This document shows, piece by piece, positions 19,627 through 27,314 of a DNA stretch of 64,000 bases (the first letter of the stretch is position 1; the number at the start of each line of letters is the position of its first letter). Below the pieces are notes generated by a model. It was not told the origin of the DNA. It saw only the letters and a program-made list of their open reading frames with translations, and made no database searches. The DNA comes from Microcystis aeruginosa NIES-4325 (GTDB lineage: Bacteria; Cyanobacteriota; Cyanobacteriia; Cyanobacteriales; Microcystaceae), in NCBI RefSeq assembly GCF_008974145.1, contig NZ_BJKP01000003.1, positions 1-64,000 on the forward strand, written 5' to 3'. The translations under genes were made by a program, and so were the position numbers.

Positions 19627-19750
19627 TATAAGTAGCTGGTTATAATTAAATTAAAAATGGATTTTAGGTTTGATCCCCCCTGCCCCCCTTGATAAGGGGG
19701 ATGCCGATAGGCGGGGGGATCTGAAAGTTTTTAATACCTATCTACTTATA
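19627..19750. mobile_element. 124-bp MITE-like element with terminal inverted repeats
   Basis: The element begins TATAAGTAGCTGGTTATAA and ends with the complement of TATAAGTAGATAGGTATTAA, giving near-identical termini bounded by TATA. Inside are palindromic G/C runs (GATCCCCCC, AAGGGGGATGCC, GGCGGGGGGATC). The same ends bound a longer element at 4074-4426. There is no coding capacity. It lies just upstream of the DUF262-HEPN operon. Tc1/mariner-type elements in cyanobacteria also use TA targets, but the parent element is not identified. Confidence 0.65.
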
Positions 19751-19822
19751 TCCTCAGTCTATGCTTAAAAATGAATGAGGGAAGTCCAGTCATATCAATT
19801 TGTACCCCTCTGGTGGGAAATT

Positions 19823-21034
19823 ATGACAATCTCACGAACTAAAACAAATCCTTGGCAAAAACGTTCCCAAAAGGATGTTAAAAAATTATCAGATAATGAA
19901 ATTAATGAAAAATATGAACAAGGTGAACGAAGAATATTATTAGAAATAAATCGAGAAAAGTTGCCTAGTTTTGCTGATTCTTTAAAGAAACCTAACTATA
20001 TGGAAACGCGTCCTTTCTATCAGAGACGGGATCGCTGGGACGCACAAAAACAATCGAGACTAATTGAATCTTTTTTGATGAATATTCCCGTACCTCCTCT
20101 GATTCTCTATGAAACTTCCTATAACTCCTATGAAGTAATGGATGGTCAACAAAGAATCACAGCAATTGAGAATTTTTATAACAACAAATTACAATTAACA
20201 GGTTTAGAGATCTGGCCTGAATTAGAAGGAAGAACCTATAAAAGTCTTCCTGCAAAAATCAAAGATGGTATCAATCGACGAGCCATTTCAACTATAGTTG
20301 TTATTACCGAGTCTCTATCGGACCCAGAGGAATCTTTATCTTTAAAACAACTGGTTTTTGAACGCCTCAATACAGGAGGTGTATCTTTGAGTCGCCAAGA
20401 AATAAGAAACTGTCTTTACTCTGGGAAATTCAATGAACTTTTATTAAAGCTTTCTGAGAATACTATTTTTGCTAAAGCTTGGGATATTCCTATTAATGAT
20501 AAAGAAGAACTTAAAGAAAATGGATTTTATAAAAAGATGGAAGATGTAGAATTAATCCTACGTTTTTTTGCCCTGAGGGATATTGATCAATATACTGGTA
20601 ATTTATCTAAATATCTGGATAATTATATGATGAAAAAAAGTCTTAATTTTTCCGACGAGAATATCCAAGAGTTTGAGCAAGTATTTAACCAAACTATAGA
20701 GTTAGTATCTAACATTTATCAGGATCAGTTATTTAAGCCTTTCGATAGTAAAACCAAAACATATAAATCGAAAGCTTATAAAGTTTACTATGATGCAGTG
20801 ATGATCAGTTTCAGCAACCATTTATCTCATTATCAAGAATTAATTACTAAAAAATCAGCGATAATTGATGAAACTATCAGCTTATTTACTCAAGATTCCC
20901 AGGGAATTACTCATCAAGATAAAAAATTTAAAAAAGGACTTTTCACTGGAGAAGGGGATAGCAAAGATGATTTTAAAGCTCGTATTCAAATTTTTGATTC
21001 TCTGATTCAACGAGTTCTTAAGCAGAGTATTTGA
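19823..21034 (+). CDS. DUF262 domain protein (ParB/GmrSD-N-like), partner of HEPN nuclease
   Basis: A 403-residue protein. The DUF262 core is seen in RPFYQRRDRWDAQKQSRLIESFLMNIPVPPLILYE and YEVMDGQQRITAIENFY; the DGQQR motif starts at residue 107. DUF262 has a ParB/sulfiredoxin-like fold and in GmrSD-type systems binds or hydrolyses nucleotides and senses modified DNA. No HNH (DUF1524) motif is present at the C-terminus, unlike one-piece GmrSD enzymes. The ATG at 19823 is preferred to the ATG at 19775, whose 16 extra residues look non-native. The next gene starts 2 bp after the stop, so the pair is one transcript. The base composition is clearly more AT-rich than sir. Confidence 0.88.
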   Translation: MTISRTKTNPWQKRSQKDVKKLSDNEINEKYEQGERRILLEINREKLPSFADSLKKPNYMETRPFYQRRDRWDAQKQSRLIESFLMNIPVPPLILYETSYNSYEVMDGQQRITAIENFYNNKLQLTGLEIWPELEGRTYKSLPAKIKDGINRRAISTIVVITESLSDPEESLSLKQLVFERLNTGGVSLSRQEIRNCLYSGKFNELLLKLSENTIFAKAWDIPINDKEELKENGFYKKMEDVELILRFFALRDIDQYTGNLSKYLDNYMMKKSLNFSDENIQEFEQVFNQTIELVSNIYQDQLFKPFDSKTKTYKSKAYKVYYDAVMISFSNHLSHYQELITKKSAIIDETISLFTQDSQGITHQDKKFKKGLFTGEGDSKDDFKARIQIFDSLIQRVLKQSI

Positions 21035-21036
21035 GA

Positions 21037-22116
21037 ATGTTTGAAGGACTTTTAAATAACCTAAAGGATGAGATAAAGACCATTCGATCAATAATTAATA
21101 TCAGTGAAAAACTTAGAGAAATTATTGCGGATAATCCTTCACAACTCAACACAGAAGACTTAAAATATCTTCAAGCAAATGCTCCTTTAGGAGACAAGTG
21201 GCTAGTTAACGATCATTGTTCATCTATCACAAGGTTATATGCTCTTTACGAAAATTTCGTCGAAAATCTAGTGGGAGATTGGACTATTTTGCTGCCTGAA
21301 TTATATAGTTGCTATCAAGATTTACCTGAATCTGTAAGAAATCAGCATCAGACTGGTTGTGCTACATTACTGGGCAATGAAAATAAAAGAAATCGCTTCG
21401 ATTCTCTTTCAGAGAGGGACATTATCAAAAATTTATTTGATACTGAATACGAAAATACAAGTAAATATAATCTCACATCAGCTGCTTTTTTATTACATGA
21501 AGCTAATCTTAGAAAACAGCAATTAACCAGACTTTTAGCCAATGCTGGCATATCTGCAACTGATTCTTGGCAATGGATAGAAAATCATAAAAAAGTTAAG
21601 AATTTTATTGACAATAATAGTAGGGGTAGTGTGAAAAATGAATTAGATAATTTTATAGAACTTCGTAATAATTCTGCTCATGGTAAAGAAATAGATACCG
21701 TTCTTAATGCCAATGAGTTACTAAAATTATGTGATTTTGTCGAAGTTATATGTCAAGCTATGAGTGAATTAGTTCTTTATTGCTTTGTTTTTAGGAAGAT
21801 CGAGATAGGAAAGCTTCAAAAGCTCGGTAAAGTTGTCAATTGGTATCAACAGCAACAAGCTTGCGCTGTCAAAATATCAGATGAGCCACAGGAATCCAAT
21901 AAAAGACTAGAAGTCGGTAAAAAAGTTTTTTTAGTCAGTGAAAATAAAAAAATATGTCAAAATGCTATTATTGAAAGTATTCAAATTAATAAAAATGGCA
22001 AAAATACCCCTCGCCGAAGAATTCCAATAAGAGAGATAAAAGATTCTGAAATAGGCTTAAAATTTGACAAAGAAAGTCAAAAAGGATTAGAAGTTTATTT
22101 AGTTATTTTGGACTGA
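21037..22116 (+). CDS. HEPN ribonuclease of the MAE_28990/MAE_18760 type
   Basis: A 359-residue, mostly helical protein. The HEPN RNase signature R-x4-H is present as R210-NNSA-H215 (ELRNNSAHGKE), preceded by the helical half around residues 140-205. HEPN dimers with this motif cut RNA as toxins or abortive-infection effectors. The C-terminal 80 residues (from VGKKVFLVSENKKICQNAII) form a separate beta-rich module. The ATG at 21037 is two bases after the DUF262 stop and is preferred to the overlapping TTG at 21031. The family name is from memory of the HEPN superfamily survey. Pairing with a DUF262 protein implies a two-component conflict system; the trigger is unknown. Confidence 0.87.
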   Translation: MFEGLLNNLKDEIKTIRSIINISEKLREIIADNPSQLNTEDLKYLQANAPLGDKWLVNDHCSSITRLYALYENFVENLVGDWTILLPELYSCYQDLPESVRNQHQTGCATLLGNENKRNRFDSLSERDIIKNLFDTEYENTSKYNLTSAAFLLHEANLRKQQLTRLLANAGISATDSWQWIENHKKVKNFIDNNSRGSVKNELDNFIELRNNSAHGKEIDTVLNANELLKLCDFVEVICQAMSELVLYCFVFRKIEIGKLQKLGKVVNWYQQQQACAVKISDEPQESNKRLEVGKKVFLVSENKKICQNAIIESIQINKNGKNTPRRRIPIREIKDSEIGLKFDKESQKGLEVYLVILD

Positions 22117-22137
22117 TTGAAATAAATATAGCGTTTT

Positions 22138-23814
22138 TCATATTGATTGTTGCGAGATAGAAAATAAAAACTGATCATAAGCTCGATTAATTTTTTGCAT
22201 AATTTTAATCGCCATGGCGGAAGAATTGTGATCGGGGTGATACTGACGAGCAAGCTGATAATATCTTTGTTTAACTTCTGGCCAACTGGCATTCTTAGAA
22301 ACTTCTAAAACCTCCCACCAATCGTCAGAATCAGAGGGTGATATTTCTAATTCTTCTAATATTTCCGACCATATTTTTACCTTACCTCCATAACTACCTG
22401 TAATTAAAAATTGACCATCAGGACTAAATTTTAAGGGAGCAGTTCCCCGTAAAGTTTTAATTAATTCTCCAGTTTGTCCTTGCCAAATTTTGATTTCTGT
22501 TCGGGAAGCACTAGCAATTAAATGACGATGAGGATTAATAGCAATACTGATAATTGCCTGCTCGTGTGCCTGCCAACTTTTAATAATTTTTCCTGTCTTG
22601 ATATCCCAGATTTTAATCGTTTTATCCCCACCGCCACTAATTAGATATTGACCATCATTACTAAAAGCTAAACTGTTAACGGCTACCTTATCACCGATAA
22701 AAGTTTGATAAGCATAACTATGATCAAATCGCCATAATTTAATAGTTTTATCATCACTACCACTAGCAATAATTTGGCTATCGGGACTAATAGCGCAGGT
22801 ATTAACTGCCTCCTCATGACCAATTAAAGTTCGCTTTAATTCTCCTGTATAATAACTCCAGATTCGCAGAGTTTTGTCATTACTAGCACTAACAATAAAT
22901 CTTTCATTGGCAGCAAAAGCTAATTGTAAAATTACACCATCGTGGCTATCGGGAGCATTTACACGAGCGAAAAAACTACTTTTATACTGCTTAGTTTCTA
23001 ATTGCCACTGACTAATTCTGCCATCGAATCCACCAGCAATGATCGATTTACCGTTAGGACTTATAGCCAGAGTTTGGATCGACTCATTAACTCCCACAAA
23101 GGAATAAATTAATTTACCCGTTTCTCGCTGCCAAAGTTTTATGGTTTGATCTTCTCCCGCACTAGCGATAATTTTACCATCAGCACTAATATCGATCGCC
23201 CCAATATTTGCCTGATGACCTTTAAGAGTTTGGAAACACTGCCAAGATAAATGCTCTGGAATAGTAATTTCTGTAGAATATAACTGTGGATTTTCCTGAA
23301 CAGATACTTCTGCTAACAGTTGCTGTAATTCTGCCTCTAGATTTTCATATTTTCCCGTAACTTCTTGCCAAAATAAAGCTGCTTCGTACTCTCTAGTAAT
23401 GCGCTCAAAAAATTCTAGATTGTCATAAAAATTATTGTCGGAGTAGGTGGGAGATAACATTTTCATCAGTCCATAGACTCCTAACCCGACTCCCCCACCA
23501 GCGATCGCCATAGAACCCACACCAACAGCGAAAGCTGTACCTTTAACCGCGACTCCCACACCCCCAAAGGTAGAGTAGATACCGATTCCGCCAAGGCTTC
23601 CCATCCCCAAAGCTAACCCCACGGTGCGATCGTTTGTTTCTAGTCCTGCATAAATTGCCGAACTTGTCAGGATGCCAATCCCCGTCATTCCCACTAAACC
23701 GACGCTGATCCCGCCAAATCCGCCGACTAAGCCGATATTTCCCAGATAAGCGGATAAATTGGCTCCCGTGACTCCACCGATGGCAGGAACAACAAAATCG
23801 AGCTTTTTAGCCAT
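22138..23814 (-). CDS. Gly-rich membrane segment + seven-blade WD40 + C-terminal J domain protein
   Basis: A 558-residue protein with three parts. Residues 1-120 are glycine-rich and hydrophobic (GGVTGANLSAYLGNIGLVGG and similar), probably several membrane hairpins. Residues about 205-490 hold seven WD40 repeats, ending KLWQ, SQWQ, RIWS, KLWR, KIWD, KIWQ and KIWS, enough for a closed propeller. Residues about 497-553 form a J domain (DWWEVLEVSKNASWPEVKQR with YHPDH), whose HPD motif would stimulate an Hsp70 ATPase. The order WD40 then J at the C-terminus is unusual. It is convergent with the HEPN gene, 21 bp away. Function unknown; a membrane scaffold recruiting DnaK is inferred. Confidence 0.9.
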   Translation of the reverse strand: MAKKLDFVVPAIGGVTGANLSAYLGNIGLVGGFGGISVGLVGMTGIGILTSSAIYAGLETNDRTVGLALGMGSLGGIGIYSTFGGVGVAVKGTAFAVGVGSMAIAGGGVGLGVYGLMKMLSPTYSDNNFYDNLEFFERITREYEAALFWQEVTGKYENLEAELQQLLAEVSVQENPQLYSTEITIPEHLSWQCFQTLKGHQANIGAIDISADGKIIASAGEDQTIKLWQRETGKLIYSFVGVNESIQTLAISPNGKSIIAGGFDGRISQWQLETKQYKSSFFARVNAPDSHDGVILQLAFAANERFIVSASNDKTLRIWSYYTGELKRTLIGHEEAVNTCAISPDSQIIASGSDDKTIKLWRFDHSYAYQTFIGDKVAVNSLAFSNDGQYLISGGGDKTIKIWDIKTGKIIKSWQAHEQAIISIAINPHRHLIASASRTEIKIWQGQTGELIKTLRGTAPLKFSPDGQFLITGSYGGKVKIWSEILEELEISPSDSDDWWEVLEVSKNASWPEVKQRYYQLARQYHPDHNSSAMAIKIMQKINRAYDQFLFSISQQSI

Positions 23815-23882
23815 ATTTTTCCGAAATAATCCAGTTAGTCCTGGCGTTTCTCCTAGAGATTGTAGCTTAGTTTAGCGCCAAT

Positions 23883-24013
23883 TTAAATCTGAATTGCATC
23901 ACTATCTGATCCTATTTCATGAAATACCTCAAATGGGGTGGCATAGTCAAGACATTTTCGGGGATGATTGTTAATTAACTCCACAACTTTTTCCACTTCC
24001 TCCCGTTGGGTTT
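23883..24013 (-). pseudogene. IS30-family transposase C-terminal remnant
   Basis: Read on the minus strand, about 43 codons give ETQREEVEKVVELINNHPRK then CLDYATPFEVFHEIG and end at a stop. The INN-x-PRK-C-L-x-Y-x-TP-x-EVF block is the well-known end of IS30-type DDE transposases. An in-frame stop at 24014-24016 precedes it and nothing upstream in the spacer encodes the DDE core, so only a fragment survives. No clear terminal repeats remain. Confidence 0.8.
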
Positions 24014-24349
24014 CCTAGACTGGTTATAGCAAATTAGTAGTTTTAATGAGCTTAAAAACTTAGATAGTATGGAATCGAACAAAGTAAAAATATTTTGGGT
24101 TAGAATTAATATCCTGCAAAATTAAGTTCTCGAGCCGCTATCGGGTCAAAATATCTAAAAGCACAGATAAATTTGACATCATCTTCGGTTTTATGAATAG
24201 GATAGTTGTCTCTTGTCTTTTTTCTCCTCCTGTCTCGGAGTCTCCTCACCTAACAGAAGATTTTTGATGTTTACAGGAGAGCTTTTGATCTCAAACAGCC
24301 AAGCTAACTCGATACAATAAAAATTAATGGCAGTAAGGAGATAAAAGTT
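24014..24349. other. Gene-free spacer after the IS30 remnant
   Basis: No open frame of note. It holds a pyrimidine-rich segment (CTTTTTTCTCCTCCTGTCTC) and the phrase CTCCTCACCTAACAGAAGAT at 24240-24260, which recurs with two mismatches near 49197-49216. The shared phrase may be a trace of a common decayed element. The downstream gene has a possible ribosome-binding site GGAG at about 24336. Confidence 0.4.
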
Positions 24350-25411
24350 ATGGCTGAGTCAAAAAGTTGGGATTTTCAGAGATTTTGGCAAACTCTGGAC
24401 TATTTTGATAGTATTCCCCTCTGGAGTTGTCTGCAAAAACTGCTCGGTTTCGGGGAAGATAAAAAAATTCAGCTAACAAATGAGCAAGGCATGAAGACTA
24501 TTTTAGTCATTGGTGGTGAAAACGCGATCGGTAGAAAGGTAATCGCTCAACTACAGCAGCAAAACTATCAAATTCGCGCTTTAGTCGATAATATTGATGA
24601 TGCACGTCAATTATTCGGCGAAAATGTCGATTTATTCGCTCTGCAAACCCCGCAATTATTCACGGGGATTGATGAGATTATCTACTGTCAAGGGGAGAAT
24701 AACCGCCATAGTTTGGCTAATTTACTCGATTTACTGAAAAATGCCGGTATAACCGCCGAAAAAACCCTCTTTGACTTTAGCAATCCCAGCAGTGACATAA
24801 AAGAAATCTGGGGTGCGGTGGATGATGTGGTAATGGGAGGAGTGAGTGAGAGTCAGATAACCCTAACCGGGGGACGCGCGCTCTTTTCTGGTATCGTTAG
24901 AACCGAAAATAACGGCGGTTTTGCCTCAGTTCGTACCAGAAACCTGAATCCTCCCCTAAATTTATCTAACTACGAGGGAATAGAATTACAGGTACAAGGG
25001 GACGGAAAACGCTATAAATTAATTCTGCGCTGTGAGGGACGTTGGGATGGTATCGGTTACTGTTATTCTTTTGATACACTTGATCGCACCAGGCAAAGGA
25101 TTTCTATTCCCTTTCGCGATTTAATCCCGGTAGTGCGCGCCAAAACCCTGCGGGAGGCAGTACCCTTTGATAGCAGTAGCGTCTATGCTTTGCAGTTAAT
25201 GCAGAGTAAATTCGAGTACGATGGGGCCATAAATCCCCGTTTCTCCCCGGGGTTATTTGCTTTAGAAATTGTCACAATTAAAGCCTACGGGGGTAAAAAC
25301 CGCTTAATTATCGTTAAAGAAGGAGAAATCGCCGAAAAAAGCCTTTTAGATGCCAGTGGTTATCCCTACGAAGCGATCGATTCTGCCCAGATTTTCGCTA
25401 AACTTAATTAA
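24350..25411 (+). CDS. CIA30 family protein with N-terminal NAD-binding-like segment
   Basis: A 353-residue protein. Residues about 47-140 start TILVIGGENAIGRKVIAQLQ, a Rossmann-like beta-alpha-beta resembling NmrA-type NAD(P)-binding folds. Residues about 150-335 match the CIA30 family (PF08547): WGAVDDVVMGGVSESQ, GFASVRTRN and YKLILRCEGRWDGIGYCYSF. In eukaryotes CIA30 is a complex I assembly factor; in cyanobacteria the combined protein is conserved but its target is unproven. A role in a large membrane complex such as NDH-1 is inference. The ATG at 24350 is the first of the frame and is preceded by a GGAG motif. Confidence 0.85.
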   Translation: MAESKSWDFQRFWQTLDYFDSIPLWSCLQKLLGFGEDKKIQLTNEQGMKTILVIGGENAIGRKVIAQLQQQNYQIRALVDNIDDARQLFGENVDLFALQTPQLFTGIDEIIYCQGENNRHSLANLLDLLKNAGITAEKTLFDFSNPSSDIKEIWGAVDDVVMGGVSESQITLTGGRALFSGIVRTENNGGFASVRTRNLNPPLNLSNYEGIELQVQGDGKRYKLILRCEGRWDGIGYCYSFDTLDRTRQRISIPFRDLIPVVRAKTLREAVPFDSSSVYALQLMQSKFEYDGAINPRFSPGLFALEIVTIKAYGGKNRLIIVKEGEIAEKSLLDASGYPYEAIDSAQIFAKLN

Positions 25412-25497
25412 TTTAAATAAGCTTGCATCTCAAGTTAAACTACAGAACATCGGGTTAAGATCATGACTATCGGGAGCATAATTAAGGAGGTATGTTC

Positions 25498-26121
25498 ATG
25501 AGTGAACAGAATCCCTACGAACAACTTGGGGTTACTGAAGAATCCTCTTTTGAAGAAATTCAAGAGGCCAAACAAAGACTGGTGCAACAGTATCAGAATG
25601 ATAGCAAAATTGTCGAATCGATCGAGGCGGCCTACGATTCCGTCCTCATGGATCGACTGCGGATGCGACAGGAAGGTAGAATTAAAGTACCCGATCGCAT
25701 TCGTTTTCCTGAACGTCTGACGATTCCGGTGGAAAGTAAACCAGTTACTAGCAGCAAATCTCCTCACTGGTGGCAAAGCTTAATCGATACACCTTCTGCA
25801 CAGGATATCGGCGTACCAGCAGTGATTTACGCTTGTTTAGGAGCAATAACGCTGTTAGTTCACGATCATCCCAGTGGCTCCCTTTTATCGCTGCTCCTAG
25901 CTTTTGGCGTTTTCGTTAATATCTATTTTTTCAACCGCAAAGAAAAACGTTTTGGCCGCGCCTTACTATTCACTTTCGCTGGTTTATTGCTAGGAGTCGC
26001 TCTGGGAGCGGGATTAGCCAGTTTAGTGGCCAAGACTGATTGGCATATTTTCGGCGATCGCCAAATTTATGCGCTCGTCACTTTTCTGATCTTTTGGGTG
26101 ATTAGTAGTTTTTTCCGTTAA
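25498..26121 (+). CDS. CPP1-like J-like membrane protein (chaperone-like protein of POR1 family)
   Basis: A 207-residue protein. Residues 1-60 form a J-like domain (NPYEQLGVTEESSFEEIQEAKQRL) that lacks the HPD motif, followed by three or four membrane spans at about 100-205. This is the layout of CPP1 (PF11833), which in plants stabilises light-dependent protochlorophyllide oxidoreductase at the membrane. A POR gene is in the same window at 41273. AGGAGG at 25485-25490 is 7 nt from the ATG at 25498 but only 1 nt from the ATG at 25492, so 25498 is taken as the start. The stop overlaps the stop of the convergent HAD gene. Confidence 0.88.
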   Translation: MSEQNPYEQLGVTEESSFEEIQEAKQRLVQQYQNDSKIVESIEAAYDSVLMDRLRMRQEGRIKVPDRIRFPERLTIPVESKPVTSSKSPHWWQSLIDTPSAQDIGVPAVIYACLGAITLLVHDHPSGSLLSLLLAFGVFVNIYFFNRKEKRFGRALLFTFAGLLLGVALGAGLASLVAKTDWHIFGDRQIYALVTFLIFWVISSFFR

Positions 26122-26813
26122 CCAATCGCTCGTAGGGATCCTAAGATCACGTCCACTGCTTCCCCAAGGTTATTGACGATATAATCAGGCTCGTAGCTCT
26201 CTAAACGGGAACGGCTGCGAATACCCGATAATACGCCAATAACCTTAATATTTTGGCTCTTAGCGGCGGTAATATCCGCTTCCGTATCCCCCACCATCCA
26301 AGTGTCGGCAGCCGCCGGCAGTTCCTTAGCGGCCTTAGCCATAAGCAGGGTTTTGTCGCGCACGTCGTTGGTTTTGCTGTAATTATTATTTAGACAATAA
26401 CGACGATTAGCGGCGAAAAAACGACCGATATCGTGGCGATTAAAGGCATGATCTAGCTCGGATACCCGCCGCATCGTCATGACGACTAAATCGATCTTTA
26501 AATCTTGGATTTTCTGGAGAGTTTCCAAAGAACCAACCACTGGGCGATCGTGGACAAGATAGGGTAAAGTATGAACAGTTTGACGACGAAGATGGGCAAA
26601 TTTACGCGCTTGATCTTCATCTAATCCTGACATTTCCCCGATACGCTTCTCAGAAACCTGATCCCGTTTTAACTGCCAGAATTCCGCTTTCGATAATTCC
26701 CCGATAATTTGACCTTTATAGGCGGTTTTCTGTAAACATTCTTGATAAACCCGGTAATATCGCTCCGATACGTCCATTATCGGGCCGTCAAAGTCGCTAA
26801 TTAGTCTCAACAT
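26118..26813 (-). CDS. HAD family hydrolase
   Basis: A 231-residue haloacid-dehalogenase-like phosphatase. Motif I is SDFDGPIMD (nucleophile and acid Asp of DxDG), motif II is VVMTMR and motif III/IV is WMVGDTEADITAAKS. A helical cap occupies about residues 20-95. The substrate is not predictable; phosphoglycolate-type phosphatases share the layout. The ATG at 26813 begins directly at the nucleophile strand; the 13 codons upstream look non-native. Its stop codon and that of the CPP1-like gene are both taken from the same TTAA at 26118-26121. Confidence 0.88.
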   Translation of the reverse strand: MLRLISDFDGPIMDVSERYYRVYQECLQKTAYKGQIIGELSKAEFWQLKRDQVSEKRIGEMSGLDEDQARKFAHLRRQTVHTLPYLVHDRPVVGSLETLQKIQDLKIDLVVMTMRRVSELDHAFNRHDIGRFFAANRRYCLNNNYSKTNDVRDKTLLMAKAAKELPAAADTWMVGDTEADITAAKSQNIKVIGVLSGIRSRSRLESYEPDYIVNNLGEAVDVILGSLRAIG

Positions 26814-26933
26814 CGTTCTAATACTTCTCGCTTTATTAATTTTTATATACAAGTTACCCTAGAGTCTTGACAATGACAAGAGTTTTGTCGGGAAAAAGAT
26901 TAGGAACCAGGGAAGTGGGGTGTGGGAAGTGGG

Positions 26934-27226
26934 GTGTCGGGTGTCGGGTGTCGGGTGTCGGGTGTCGGGTGTGGGGTGTCGGGTGTGGGGTGTCGGGTGT
27001 GGGGAGGTGGGGAAGTGGGGAGGTGGGGAAGTGGGGAAGTGGGGAAGTGGGGTGTGGGGGGAAGTGGGGAAATTTCAACTAAAACCCTAAAACCCTAAAA
27101 CCCCAACCCCTAAAACCCTAAAACCCTAAAACCCCAACCCCTCACTGTTTACTGATTACTGATCACTGATTACTGATTACTGATCACTGATCACTGATCA
27201 CTGATCACTGATCACTGATCACTGAT
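26934..27226. repeat. Cluster of four different short tandem repeat arrays
   Basis: Four arrays lie head to tail in a 290 bp spacer: TGTCGGG/TGTGGGG heptamers (about 26934-27005), AGTGGGGA octamers (about 27001-27071), CCCTAAAA octamers with CCCCAACC variants (about 27079-27141) and ACTGATC/ACTGATT heptamers (about 27146-27226). The strand is very G-rich in the first half and A/C-rich in the second. The CCCTAAA unit resembles plant telomere repeats by chance. Open frames read through the array are repeat artefacts. Confidence 0.9.
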
Positions 27227-27314
27227 GCTTCCCCTTCCCTAGTCTGGACGGTTAGCTTAAAATAAATGTAAGGATATGTAAACTTTCGTAACTATCTCGC
27301 CAATTGGCTAACCA

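Noticed and set aside
26854-27082. Two long frames (one each strand) with repeated VGCRVSGVGC or TPHTRHPTPD residues
   Set aside because: They are translations of the heptamer and octamer arrays, not proteins.
27079-27141. CCCTAAA-like repeats resembling plant telomeres
   Set aside because: The units are 8 bp with C-rich variants and belong to the local cluster of cyanobacterial short tandem repeats; no sign of a linear chromosome end.
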